This document shows positions 49,324-61,831 of a DNA stretch of 64,000 bases, in pieces. A program made the position numbers and the translations under genes. This DNA is from Trichoplax adhaerens. Its lineage: Eukaryota; Placozoa; Uniplacotomia; Trichoplacea; Trichoplacidae. Location: NCBI RefSeq assembly GCF_000150275.1, contig NW_002060958.1:340374-404373 (forward strand). The letters run 5' to 3'. Position 1 is the first letter of the stretch, and the number at the start of each line of letters is the position of its first letter. Below the pieces are notes generated by a model. It was not told the origin of the DNA and did not search any database. It saw only the letters and a list, made by a program, of their open reading frames with translations.

Positions 49324-52258
49324 TTATCTTACGGCCATGCTTATCATCTGAGAAATAGGTTGAAATTCGACGCCTCGCTTGAAAAATATTTTATAACCTC
49401 GTCGATATTGAGTAATGTTAAGAATTAATATCTTGTCGATTCTTTCATTCTTGATCTCGAATAGTTTGAAATACTTTAAAGTTAGAGTTGTAGCTAAATA
49501 GGCAATCGAGGTATTAGCAATAATCGAATTTAACGATGAAATTGAACGAAATTCATAAACTAGAAAGAATGTAATGATATAATAAAAGAATAGACCTGTT
49601 ACGATTAAAATGTTAAATGCTACTTGTAATGGACTAATTGAAATCTCAGATGTATAATATTTCAGATAATCGTATAATTCTGCTGGAATACCTGTGCATT
49701 GATGAGTTCCATTTTCATATATATCATAGTAGGTAGGAGTTAATTTAGTACGAAAATAATGAGAATCTCTGTTTTGTAAGTGAGCTTCAATTATCCCTGT
49801 GAGTGTGCTGTATCCGTTGTCAAAAGTACATTTTACACAACCGAAGCCACATTGCAATAATTTGACTGTAACTTTGTTATTATCCGACTCATTACGTGAG
49901 TAATGAAAAATGATGCTCGAAGTTCCATTAATTGCATGATGATAGCCATCTCTAAGACTTCGCTTGATGCAATCCTCAATACTTTTTTTGATAATTTCTT
50001 CATTTAACATTTCTGGGATATCAAATTCTACGTTATTAATACTGTTATTTTCAGCGATAATAAAATTAACTCTCAAATAACCTTGCTTACTCTCCAATAT
50101 TGTTTGAATATTTTCTTCAATTCTTGATTTTACAGCAATAATCCGGTGACATATAAGAGGACCTCGATTAGAGTATGCACTTAATAACAAATAAATGTGA
50201 TGCGAGTATGGAATCATAATAACAATAATTACATTGAAATTGGTAGAAAACGCGAAAATAAATGTCGTCATAGTAATGAAGATTCTAATAATCAGTTGTA
50301 AACCGCCAATTAAAAGTGATGCAGTAAAAATGACGAAAAAAACAGAGTATATCGTCATGATAACTGACATAAGACGATATGCTAAAGGCCAATTCGCTCT
50401 CTTAGGGAGTAAATTTCCTTTCAATTTAAAAGTTAATAGTTCAGAAATAAAAAAGAAAGCTCTTAAAAGTCCAATAAGTCCAAACATACAAAATGGCAAG
50501 CAGATTATAAATGTTAAGAGATCTTTGATAAATTGAAATAATTGTAGAGAGAGTAAGTGGCGTTTCATATCAACAAGAATAATCTTAATTTGGTGATAGG
50601 ACTGTCGGTCATTACTTGGTGTCAAGTATGTTTGTCTAGATAGTAGCTCTTGATCGTTGGCGTGACTTTGATTAAACAATTTTTTTGAATCACTAGACCA
50701 TACTTGTTTCAAATAGGCTACAATTAAGATCAATATGTATGGTACACAAATTACTGCTATAATTAAACCTAGTTCTTTAATATTGTGAAATTTCTCCAAT
50801 TGATAAAACCTAGGCATAACAATAAAAAGTGTTGAATTTCGTTGTACAATAATAGAAAGAAATCCCAACCCACCAGACAAAATAATAAATGATAGTAATT
50901 TAATACAATGATTAATTTCTAGCCAATGGTACTTGGTAGCATAATCAGAAAAGTAGAGATAGTTAACATTTTGAAAGTGTAACGTATCTAAGATGCGAAC
51001 CTTAACCATCTGCAATAGATTTGTCGAATTTGGTAATATACAAATGCTGCATCTTAAGTATGCTCCACTCATTTGATGAGATGATCTAAGCAATGATTGA
51101 TGAGATGAGTTTTGAATTGATTCCTGATGCGAATTATTAGTTAGGAGTTGGTTTAATTGATGAGTTTGGCTCTGATCTGAGGTAAGGAGAGATTCTTGTC
51201 GGAAATATCTATAAGAAAAGTAATTCTACTAAGACTGAATGTTACATATACTGAATTAATACTTCGAATCTGTACTAATGATGTTAATGCAATGCTGTAT
51301 TCCATTATATGGAATATACAGTAGCGTTAAGAGATTAATATTTTCTACTATGAGAAGAATAAGTCTTGCTTGCGCTGGATGCTGAATATTGAAGCATTTA
51401 GTCGGGTTACTTAATAATAGATAAACAATAAATGATACATCGTTTGTAGACTAGTATATAAAATTTGTTATAGAATTTTAGGTTAATAATACTCTGCATT
51501 ATAAAATTTGTGACTTACCGATAACTGCCTAATTCTTGCAAAAAGTTGTTAAAAAGTTTATCTATTAGTGTAGCAGCCATAAGCAAGCTAAGTATAATGG
51601 AAATTATTTGTACAGCAGGACCATACCAAAGTTGTTTTGGAGGGACTAGACATGTGCTAACGTTAATTTTGGGGTTAATGGTTTCTCTATTACAGCATGA
51701 ATAGGATACGTTATGATTAAGGAATATATCTTCTCTATTAAAGCGTCGCCAACATATTGTAGAACAATTTTGACCATAACAACCTTGGTTTAAATTTGTA
51801 AATTGTAGTAATGTTGTAAATACGATATGCATTTTTTGGGAATCATTTGTTAGTCGAGCGTAGCAACCTTGGTTTGATTCAATAAGATTGAAACTCTGTT
51901 CGTGTGTGAAAGCTGCATATAGGTTTAAGCCTGTAGCAATGTAATCGGTAGATAAAGAAATCATAGCTATACCAGCATCTTCTCTAACCCATCCATAAAA
52001 GTCATGGTTTTTATGATCAGTCTGCAGATTCTTATTATCTATAGTCAAATTAAAAAAGATTACTCGAATTGTTTTTGGTCGGGTAAGTTCTCGAAATCGG
52101 GCATATTCAGATACATTATCCTTCACAGTTAGTGAGCAATTACAGGTGTCAAAAGGCTGCTGTATCACTTGATCGGATGGATTAGTATACGCTACTTGGA
52201 TTAAGCAAACGATAAATGCCATATAATGAGATCGATTGGTAAATAAACCTAAAATCAT
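49324..52258 (-). CDS. Lineage-specific multipass membrane protein, copy E
   Basis: Exons 52258-51519 and 51208-49324 join (CG/A) into 874 codons plus stop, uninterrupted. Ectodomain Cys pattern NCSLTV, QGCYGQNCSTICWRRFNRE, YSCCNRE, NVSTC; second exon with VKVRILDTLHFQNVNYLYF, LLSLQLFQFIKDLLTFIICL, LLQCGFGCVKC, IPAELYDYLKYY and RRGYKIFFKRGVEFQPISQ. The first exon is closer to copy B and the second to copy A, which hints at exchange between copies. Splice sites gtaagt and ..ttcttatag. An acceptor-like ..atttcttacag precedes the ATG by four bases and the conserved promoter lies at 52708-52760. It is the most complete, least disturbed copy together with B. Confidence 0.85.
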
Positions 52259-52707
52259 TGTCCTGTAAGAAATAATGGAAAGAAAGATATATCGATATTA
52301 CTTCCATGTATTGACTTAATCAAAACGAAGAATACTACTTGTCAGAATTTTGTGTGTTTTGCTAGAATATTAACGACTTTAACGGCATTTCGCCGCATTG
52401 ATTTAAATGTTTGTATTTAAGTGTATTCGATTATTAAAGATTCTTATTTATGCTAAATATAGGTCAGTTATAGTTTGAGAGATTTTAATGTCAAACGAAA
52501 TCTTGAAATAATTAAAAAAACTTGGAGAATATACTAGTATTAGCAAAAGGTAAGCGAAGTAAAAGCTAGTACTTTATCAAATATGCATCAAATAAGCCTA
52601 AGAATAGAAGTAAGTTATATATAGCGCTAGAGATGAATACATTAAAGATCGATTTGTAATATTAGAAACAAACTCCATCCATTAAGACACCTATTAGATT
52701 TACTTAC
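52259..52707. other. 5' UTR intron of copy E
   Basis: About 445 bp between the conserved 5' exon and the acceptor just before the ATG. No other feature. Confidence 0.5.
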
Positions 52708-52760
52708 CATCAACGTTACGAATAAGCTGGCCGATAAATCTCTTATTTTATTCCTATATA
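52708..52760 (-). promoter_or_regulatory. Conserved promoter and 5' UTR exon of copy E
   Basis: Minus strand: AGGAATAAAATAAGAGA, TTTATCGG, then CGTAACGTTGATG and donor gtaagtaa. It is the third instance of the element seen upstream of copies A and B. Confidence 0.6.
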
Positions 52761-53120
52761 GTTTACGGATTCTAAACTCGCTTCAAGATCATGATGCTGT
52801 TTTTATACGCTTCGCAGAGCTGTTGGTGGTATCAAGAAATAAGCAAGATACTATAATTCAAAACAGTTTTTAATAATACAAAGTTTCAATGCCAAAACGC
52901 GTTAAGATTTTATTACAAATACCGTAACATTTACAGACCAATAATTGTCTTTATCCTTTTATCTTGGATAATCATTTTGTAATGAAATTTATATGAAAGC
53001 CTGCATAAACAGCTATTAGAAAGATATTTTAGCCAAAGATAATTGTTTCGACCAATTATGACATTCAGAAATTCCCGGAAAAAGACGGCATCCATTGATC
53101 GATTCCTAGGAATGATTGCA
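52761..53120. other. Upstream intergenic region of copy E
   Basis: AT-rich; nothing recognised. Confidence 0.4.
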
Positions 53121-53126
53121 TTATAC

Positions 53127-53405
53127 TGTTAACCCCTATAGTTAATTGAGTTTCATAGCTAGTAATGTGAAGGTTTTAAAACTAATCACAGCAAATAAAC
53201 GTCAAGTTTCGTTTGTTCGATAAGTTTTGCATTAAGTAGCAATAACAATTATAAAGTTAGATCAATTCTTTCATAATAATAAACGAGGTTGGGATTAGAG
53301 AGAACACCTGTATTCTTTATTTAACGATCTAGAGCCGCCATTATAGTATTAATCTATAGTAAATAATATCTGTCCCACGTAGCCGGTTCCTGCAGTACTT
53401 CACAA
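53127..53405 (+). mobile_element. Possible LTR remnant with primer-binding-site-like junction
   Basis: Ends ..GTACTTCACA followed directly by ATGGCGACGAGCAATGG, a form typical of an LTR/primer-binding-site junction. An AATAAACGAGG (about 53279) could be its poly(A) signal. The start at TGTTAACCCC is a guess. No second LTR, target duplication or internal polymerase frame is visible, so this is tentative. Confidence 0.3.
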
Positions 53406-54892
53406 TGGCGACGAGCAATGGAGGACTAGTACTATAACCTTAGTCCAAAGTTTTGCAATTGTTTTACGATTTAGAATGTAAATTAGGCATAGAGGACATA
53501 TTAGGTCTTTTCTGTAGGTATATGCTATCACAAATACTAGTATTTAAATATAGTAGTAAATCATTCAAGTACTCCGTTGTTTTATCAGTGCACGTAGACG
53601 AGTATTCACGATTATTAAAATTTGAGTTTCTCTTAAAAGATTATAAGTCCTGTATCATCAGGCAATAATTTAGGATCTACACGTATAGCATAATTCCTAG
53701 CTCTTAGTTACGTGTAGTGTAGTAAAAAGATAAATAAAAATATTAGCTACTTAATGGTTGCTAAGTTTGTTGTGAGTCAGTAAATCGTATATCTCAGCTA
53801 GCCGATATTCGGAGTACCTCGTGGGCTATCCTAGCTCCGTTTTGTCAAGATAAACCGAACGGTAAGAACTAGTGGTCAATTAGCTTTCTCCTGCAACAGA
53901 CCTACTAAGAAAAGTTGAGGACGAAGTTAAACTCTAGACTTAACTGGAAAGAATATCTCTACTTTTCGAATCGCGCTCCATTTATAAGCTTCACAGAGCT
54001 AGTAACTATTGATGCTATTATTATTATCAATCTATTATATTTCGGAATCATCTCAGCAAGCATACTTCTAAATAAAGGTTCATTAAGGCTTAAAAAACTA
54101 ATAACCATTGTAAAAATACTTTGACTTAACTAATGCTATCATACGATCAAAAAGGTCATAGCTGACCTTCAGTTAACAAGATTTTAATCATTAAAGCAAT
54201 AATCATAATAGCTTTTAGACTTTACATACAACAGCTAATGCCCAACTATCTTATTAATATCGTAACAAGAACAAACACGAAATTTTTTTCAGACATAAAT
54301 AATCAAATACAATCAAGCGTTATAAGCACTTCGCGGCAATAATTTATCAATTTGAACATTTAAATATAGAGATTACAATACCATGTTTACTTGGCATAAA
54401 AGTTCTATCTTGAAGGATAGACTATAGCTCCAATCGCGTACTAAGATATTCTAACCTGTAAAAGCTATAGATAGGCCCTTTCTTTAAGTATCATAGGGTA
54501 GGCTTTCACTAACTTGTGCTCAATTTAATAGATTTTGTGAAGTAAATAAGTACTACAAACGATAAGCTCCTCATCTAAGTATAAATAAAAAAAAGCAATA
54601 CTAAACATTGAGTAAACGATTATGGTAGTAACCTGATATCAATGCGCTTAAATGTTATAATACTGATAATTAATACATCATCAAATCAGCTCATTTTGCA
54701 GCACTAGGAATATCCATCAATAAAAAACATTCTGCTTGTAATAGTAAAGATATCTTACGTATAAGTTCAAACTTTATTATAGAAAAAGATCAAGTTTAGG
54801 AAAAGTAGCAGGAAAATCAATATTTTTTTAAGTAGACGTATATCTCATTTTATGCAGCAATGATAGCGAAAATATTGTTTGAGAATTACATT
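53406..54892. other. Intergenic DNA with family flank copy
   Basis: 53980-54240 matches the flank at 48525-48760 (AAGCTTCACAGAGCTAGTAACT...), so this too was carried along by family duplication. Short open frames (53453-53668, 53915-54124) have no support. Confidence 0.45.
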
Positions 54893-55450
54893 ATAATTTC
54901 GATTCCTCTTTTGGAAATTATTTCATATACTCTTCTAATGTATATTGAATGCGATAATATTAACATTTTAAAGATTTTGTGGATCGTTTATTCTTGATCT
55001 TGAATCAATATAAATATTTTATAAGCACAATTACAGCTTAATAGAGTACATAATTTGATACATTACCCATATTTATATTTAATATTGCACATGGATAAAT
55101 GTTATAAAAGACAAGGACTGTAGTAGTACAAAGAAAAGAATAAGCATTAACGATGGAGTATTGGATGCCATTTGTAATTGACTAGCTGATATTTCAAACG
55201 TGTAGCGTCTAAGATTAGAACTGCTTTGGAATACGAATACTTTGAAAATGTTTTAGTTTCATAAACACTATAGTATTTCGGTGTTCGTTTTGCAACGGAA
55301 TTATTAACAATTTCTGTTCTACAAAGTGAATCTAATGTTTAGGAAAGCTTTGTATTCTATATTAAAATAACATTTTACGTCATTGATAAAACGTTATAAT
55401 GATCGAACTATGACTTTTCTACTGTCCAGCGTACTATTTTCATGTGATAC
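54893..55450 (-). pseudogene. Membrane protein family, copy F (decayed second exon)
   Basis: Minus strand remnants of the end of the family's second exon in the right order: the RRGYKIFFKRGIEF region (about 54893-54960), the last hydrophobic segments, the start of the ISISQLQ region (about 55180) and the IPAELY/YYDIYE region (to about 55300), fading near 55450. Stops and indels break every frame. Confidence 0.7.
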
Positions 55451-55479
55451 TTGACTCTTTCTTTGGTTACCATTTTCAA

Positions 55480-56250
55480 AGTGCCATAGATGTATTTTTG
55501 ATGCTACTCTATCGAATAGGCCCATCCTTCTATTTTATGTAATTTAATAATATTGAGATGATTGTGATCAACAGCTGTAAATTGGGCTCAAGTAGGGTTA
55601 CTTCTTACCTGAAAATAAGGTTTTCTTTTTTAATCCTGACGAAAATGTACTGTTACTGGATAAAAAATTTTGGATAACCTCTCATGCATTGTAGTAACCT
55701 CTTTATATTAACCCTTATTCCTATGTGCATCTTTTATATTCATGGACTGGCAATTCTAAGCCTTTGCTGAGAAAATACTTGAAACTATCAATGCATGCAC
55801 ACAATCATTCCAATCTTACTAAATATTACATGAAGTATGTCATTGCCATTTCGTACTTACTCAGACTATTAAACGTGTTTCTCATTCTGTAATGTGATTG
55901 AGTAATATTAGAATAATTGCAACCATGGACTAATGGTTAAATTTTATGCGATTTCTTATACATATAAATAGTTTCTACATACTCTTTTATGCCTGGTAGA
56001 TATTTTCGATGCTGCTACATGATATGGCAATGTTGGGATAAATGTGATCAAGAACGGACAATCGAAATTCGAGTAATTTCTCCTATATACTAGTAGCTTC
56101 TTCATATTCATTACTCTAATTTATGTACACTTTTCCTATATTATCATGTAATGTAGAAATATCAAGATGATCATGGTGAAGATTTGAAAATCCAATTTTG
56201 AGTAAATTTTCGTACATAGAAATAGCTTTTTCTTGCTTATCCTGGCTCAT
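55480..56250 (-). pseudogene. TPR-repeat protein remnant
   Basis: Minus strand from 56250 reads MSQDKQEKAISMYENLLKIG, then HHDHLDISTLHDNIGKVYIN, stop, EYEEATSI, stop, EKLLEFRLSVLDH, then further TPR-like pieces with more stops. The spacing (A..Y.KLL.I....H..ISTL..NIG..Y) is that of 42-residue kinesin-light-chain/NPHP3-type TPRs. At least four in-frame stops rule out a working gene. It abuts copy F. Confidence 0.6.
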
Positions 56251-57001
56251 AAATGCATTTCACAATACTTTGACAACAATTTAGTCGTAGAAAACAATCG
56301 AACATCAATTTATTTAAAATTATAGAGATTTGCCACTAATAGCCATACAATTAGTTTATGACGAGATTGATAAGTGAAGAGATAGCAATAAGCAGAATTA
56401 GTACTGCCAGCAACTATACAAGCTTGCAATAAAGGAATAATCTCACCTACAACCTAGAGACCAAATGGTCTGCAAACGTCATATTACTTCTTCAAACGTG
56501 ATTCTCGTTTTGCTCCACTCTTAATTTTCTAATAGCATCACATTTTATAGTCTTCATAGTACTCATGGCGATAAAAGAAAGTGGATATTTAGTACTCTAT
56601 CACGCTCTAAATTAACTTGGACTAACTAACTTGTCCCACATATAAAAACACAAATTATAGAATGTCCAGACACGAATCACTTAAAGATTCTCTTACAAAA
56701 TAATATGTACTAGCCAAATTACAGTATTATCAAATACATCAATTTTTATCCCTGACAAGACTCTTGACTACTAAACTATATGAAAAATTTAAAATGAATC
56801 TTTAGATAGCAAAATTTAGTCATAAAAACAACGATTGAATTACTTTTTAAATAATACAATAGTTATATTCCCCCATATTATTTAATAAGGAGAATTAAAT
56901 GTATAGTGACACATCCATTTTCCAAATTAAATAGCTTCCATTTCTATGTTTTAAGGTTACAACGGACTTCATTTTCAGTCCTTTATAACAGTTTGATCAC
57001 A
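56251..57001. other. Intergenic region downstream of copy G
   Basis: AT-rich, including the 3' flank of copy G. No gene or repeat recognised. Confidence 0.45.
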
Positions 57002-60000
57002 TTAACCTACAGCCAAATTTATTATCTGAGAAATAGAATGAAATTCGAAGCCTCTTTTGAAAAATATTTTATATCCTCTTCTGTATTGAATAATGCTAAG
57101 GGATATAATACTATCGATGAATTCTTTCTTGATCTTATATACGTTTGAGTATTTGAGGGAAATAACTGTAGCTAAATATACAACTGATGTATTTGCGATA
57201 ATCGCATTTAATGTCGTAAACGAATGAATTTTATAAAAGAGAAGAACTGTGGCAATGTAGCAAAAAAATAGAAATGTTACAATTAAAATATTGAATGCTA
57301 ATTGCAAGAGACTAATTGATATCTGAGGAGCGTAGTGTCTAAGATATTCGTATAATTCTACAGGAATACCAGTACATTGAGAATTGGCAGTTTCATATAC
57401 ATTATGGTACGTAGGTGTTAATTTGCTGCGAAAGTACTGTGGATCTTTATTCTGTAAGTGAACTTCGATCATCTTTATTAACGTATTGTAATTGTTATCA
57501 AAAGAACATTCTATGCAATCAAAACCACACTGCAATAATTTAACTGTGACTCTGTTGTTATCCAGCTTATTATATTGCATTATCATAGTGGATGTTCCAT
57601 TAACTTTATCATGATGGCCATCTCTTATACTTTGTTTGATATAAGCTTTGATGTGATATTTAATAATTTCATCATTCAACATTTCTGGGACATCAATATC
57701 TATTTCTTCAATACTACTGGCGCTAGTTTGAGTGATAATAAATTCCACTTGCAAAATTCCTTCCTTACTGTTCATTATTGTCTCGATATTTTCTTCTACA
57801 CTTTGCTGTACACGAATAATTCTTTCACGTATAAGAGGACCTCGGCTAGTGTATGCGCTTAATAATAGGTAAATATAATGCAAGTACGGAATCGCGGTAA
57901 TAATTATTACATGGAAATAGGCTGAGAATGCAATAATAAATGTCGTCACAGAAATAATGATTCTAAAAATCAACTGCAGTCCGCAAATCAACAGCACTAT
58001 AGTAGTGATGGAGTAGTAAAATGAGATTAGTGTCAATGTTGTAGACACGAAGCGATTTGTCAATGGCCAATTGGCTATATGGAGCGGTAATGTCCTTTTT
58101 AAATTCAATGTTAATAGCTTAGAAATGAAAAACACCGCTCGTAAAAGGCCAATAAGTCTTAATAAACAAAATGGTAGGCAAAGTAGAAACGTGAACAGAT
58201 CCTTAACAAATTGCAGTAATTGCATAGACAGCAAGTGGTATTTCATATCGATAAGGGTAATCTTCAGTTGAAGATATGACTGCTGGTCATGACTTGCTGT
58301 AATATATTTTTGTCTAGTTTGTAGCTCTTGGTCGTTTGTAAGACTTTTGCTAGATTGATATCTTGAATTACTAAATCTTATTTGTGTCAAGCGAGCCAAG
58401 ATTACGATCAAAGTATAGATAATGTTAATACCTACAGAAATCATAATTGTCAACATGATCGTGCGAGGAATCGAGACTTTAGCTATTTTAGGGTTAATAA
58501 TAAATAGGATTGTGTATCGCTGTATCATTAAAGATGCCAGTCCCAAAAGGCAAGACAAAATAGTCAATGATGATAATTTAAAGCAGTAAATAATTTCTGA
58601 CCAAAGCTTTTTGGTGGTGCAATTATGAAGATTGAAATACTTGGCGTTCTGAAATCTTAGAGAGTCTAAAATACGAATTTTGATCATTTTAATATGACTT
58701 TCTGCTTGAAGCAACGAAATATCACCGGATTGACGTGCTAGCCGATGGATTTCTTGGGATGATCCGAGCAATAATTGATCGCTGGATTCTTGATTTGGTT
58801 CCTGATCCGAATTAGTACTTAAAATCAGACTTGGCTCCTGATACTCACTCTCATTTCGGTCGTGGGGTGATTTAAGCTTTACATATCTATCAGAACAATT
58901 TTACAAGTATTAGTAGTCAGTATATGTAGGTTGTAGTAGGTAGCAGTTCATGTTTTAACCTAAGAAAAGATTAGGTTACAGTAAAAGCTAAATGTGATAG
59001 TATTTCTGATCTCTATATAATGGTATTATGAATCTGTTATGAGTCAGATATTGATATAAAGTACAATGCATAGTTAGAAAGAGATCGATTGTGATATTTC
59101 TAATAAAAGTCATAAAGATCTGTTCGCTAAGTATACTTCGTAACAGTAAATAAATTAAATGTAGATAGCTAAATATAATTCGGGAATATGTACTGTAGTT
59201 GTCATTTGAGTGGAATATTGCTTAATTAATCATTCATAGAACTCTTAAAAATTCATAGTTTTGGAATTAAAATTTAAGCTGCACAGATACCGGTTTTTGT
59301 AAAATCAATTACAAAAATTAGTAATGATCATGTTTCATCAAATATTCTTTTGGTCTATAATTACAACATTTGTTACCAATAACTAACCAGACTTGCATAA
59401 ATAGTACAAATATATACGCAGAAATAGATATCTTGAAGTTATACTGTCCTATTTATTCGATAGTTGTCACCCTTTCATAACTTTCAAAATCAAGCAACGT
59501 AGTGGTATCTTTCGTGATGAATAAATATAAATGACCTAAAGTTCAATTTTAGATTATCTTCGACTAATTGAGTATAGGTTTAGCCTGATTTACGAGCAAA
59601 ATTAATACTTGTAAGCTAGATTTATGATAAATTGAAATAAAAGAAGAAATACTGTGTCAAAGTATCATAGGAATACATATCTGCTAAACTAACTATAATA
59701 TAGCAGTAAGATTTAAAATTACTCGCAAAATATGATTTATGTTATTATATTAAAAATTTAGCCTACCGATAACTCCCTAGTTCTTCCAAAAAGCTCTTAG
59801 TAAGTTTATCAACTACTACAGCAGCCATACAGGAACTAATTGCTACGGAAATTATTTGCATTACTGGAAAGTACCATTCTTCTTCCTCTCGCTTTAAACA
59901 TGTATCAATATCTATTTTTGGATTGATTCTACTTCTTTTACAGCATGAATAGTCAACTGCATGGTTAGAATGTCCATCATTTTTAAGATAGCGTCGTCTA

Positions 60001-60518
60001 CATATTGTAAAACAAGCTTCCCCTTGGCAACTTTGATTTAAGTTCATAAATTGTACAAGTGTTGTGAATATGACATGAATTCGACATCGGTCATTTGGTA
60101 GCAATAGATAACAACCTTTGCTTGATTCCCTAAAAGATAAACGTTGAGATGATGTGAAAACTGAAGGAAGGCTTAAGCTTGTAGCTATGTAATCGCTAGG
60201 TAAAGAAATTAAAGCTTTGCCAAATTCATCTCTTATCCATGCATAATATGTTTCCGGGGCAGACCATTTCTGTATGTTCTGATTTTCAAGAAATAATTAA
60301 AAAAAAACGGCTTTTGTTGTTTTTGAGCGAACAACTTCTTGAAACTGAGCATATGAAGATGATCCATTCTCCACAATCAGATGGCAAGTGGGTAGGCAGA
60401 TAGAAGCATTTGTCGCTTGAACTGATGCCTTAAAAAATACTATTTGAAATAAGCAAATAATGTATGGAAGAATATATCGATATCGATATCTATACGTGAA
60501 TAAATCCGAAGGAATCAT
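57002..60518 (-). CDS. Membrane protein family, copy G (one in-frame stop)
   Basis: Exons 60518-59767 and 58886-57002 join (CG/A) into about 879 codons. The second exon is fully open: VQQSVEENIETIMNSKEG, LLQCGFDCIECSFD, IPVELYEYLRHYAPQISIS, RRGYKIFFKRGFEFHSISQ. The first exon (signal peptide with a YRYRYRY run, ectodomain QGEACFTICRRR, YSCCKRS) keeps its frame but carries a TAA at about 60296-60298, right after a T/A homopolymer, where other copies read VFFNLTI. Its donor is also weaker (gtaggc). It is the most diverged of the complete copies, and the large coding intron (58887-59766) is longer than in the others. Either a recent nonsense change or a homopolymer error; I list it as a gene with that reservation. 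No clear copy of the conserved promoter was found upstream. Confidence 0.65.
58887..59766 (-). other. Coding intron of copy G
   Basis: 880 bp against about 280-310 in copies A-E. AT-rich; no embedded gene or element recognised. Confidence 0.5.
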
Positions 60519-61612
60519 CCTGTAAGCAGCAGTTTGGTAAAATTTGATAACACCTGCCGAAGTTATTAAATAAATTTGCAAAAAATTTTGCAGAGATTGG
60601 TACCTGCTGATATTTTTTGCTACACTCCGTAGGTACATGAGATGAATACTGTAACTTTTTATTATATTCTCTTAAATACCTTTGCCCTAGTTTATATTTG
60701 CATTATGCTATTCTCTATAAAAGTATCTTTTCATTCCGAATAATTTTCTAGGTAGTAGCAAATGCAAAGTATAAACAGAATAATTAGGTCAATCATGGGG
60801 AAGAAAAAAATTGGAAAATCGGAATAACGCCTCATATTTTCAGCATCTGATTCTTCTACTTATGATTATCACGTAGAAAAGATGTGGAAGTATTGTAGCC
60901 TTTTGATTTTTATTAAGAAATGAAGTCTTTATCCTTTAATTACTTGAAGTGAATGGTAAAGTTTTAATTATTGCTATTAATGTAGTCTAATAGTTATTGT
61001 ATATTGTAACTTTTACCATGAGAAAATAGTTACTGCTTTCAAGGATAGTGCTAGACTCATGTAGGTGAGATCTTATCCAACCGATAAAACTAGACGCTTA
61101 AAATTGATTGATGCTACCTGATAATCAATGTGATATTCAAGTAAAACTAGTGCCAGAGAGATGCTATACTATACAGTACTATATAGTCTATTTACATAAA
61201 ACTTTATGTATTACTCAATAACTGCGAATCGTATTGGTGTATTGCATTATCAGAAATAGAACATTACTATATTTGATACTACTAGCAACCTTCTTCAATT
61301 TTTTTATTAGGCACTACTCAAGAATTACTAATAGTATTAATATATTACTAAAAACAGAACATGATAACGTTTATCATACCAGTAAACATCTAGAATTACT
61401 TTATTAATTAGGCACTATTCAAGAATTATCGATCGCATTTGTATGTTACTCAAAACGCAACGTTATATCGCTACATCATCAGCAGTTATCTATAATTGCT
61501 TTATTTAGCGCAGTGACTATTCTACATCACATAGTGCTTTACTTCATATCACTGTTCTATTTCTAACACGCCCTACTATAATTATTAATTGCCTGATATC
61601 GCTACAGTCCTA
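60519..61612. other. Upstream region of copy G
   Basis: An acceptor-like ..tgcttacag ends one base before the ATG of copy G, as in its relatives. A local imperfect duplication near 61300-61420 (AGGCACTA[C/T]TCAAGAATTA) is the only repeat noted. Confidence 0.4.
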
Positions 61613-61831
61613 TTATGATGTGCGATGTAAAAGCGATTCACGTTTACTCTTTATTAAAAAATCATCTTCTTGTCCTTCATAATGTCCAAATGACTGTTTG
61701 ATTTTTCTAAAGATATTTCCTAATCTCAATTTGCATGTACTAAATAATAGACTATTCGCTTGATCACGGTTAAGTTCCGTTCCTATTACTCCGCTATCAA
61801 CACTATTAGGAAAAGTATTTGTTAAACCCAT
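61613..61831 (-). pseudogene. C-terminal tail fragment of another family copy
   Basis: A 72-codon frame whose end (LRLGNIFRKIKQSFGHYEG, then QEDDFLIKSKRESLLHRTS) parallels the tail of copy H (RYILNILRNAFGYPKKHDDYDLL..). No membrane or soluble-domain sequence of the family is visible directly upstream, though an acceptor-like CTTATAG precedes the ATG. Fragment or last exon of a lost copy; tentative. Confidence 0.35.
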
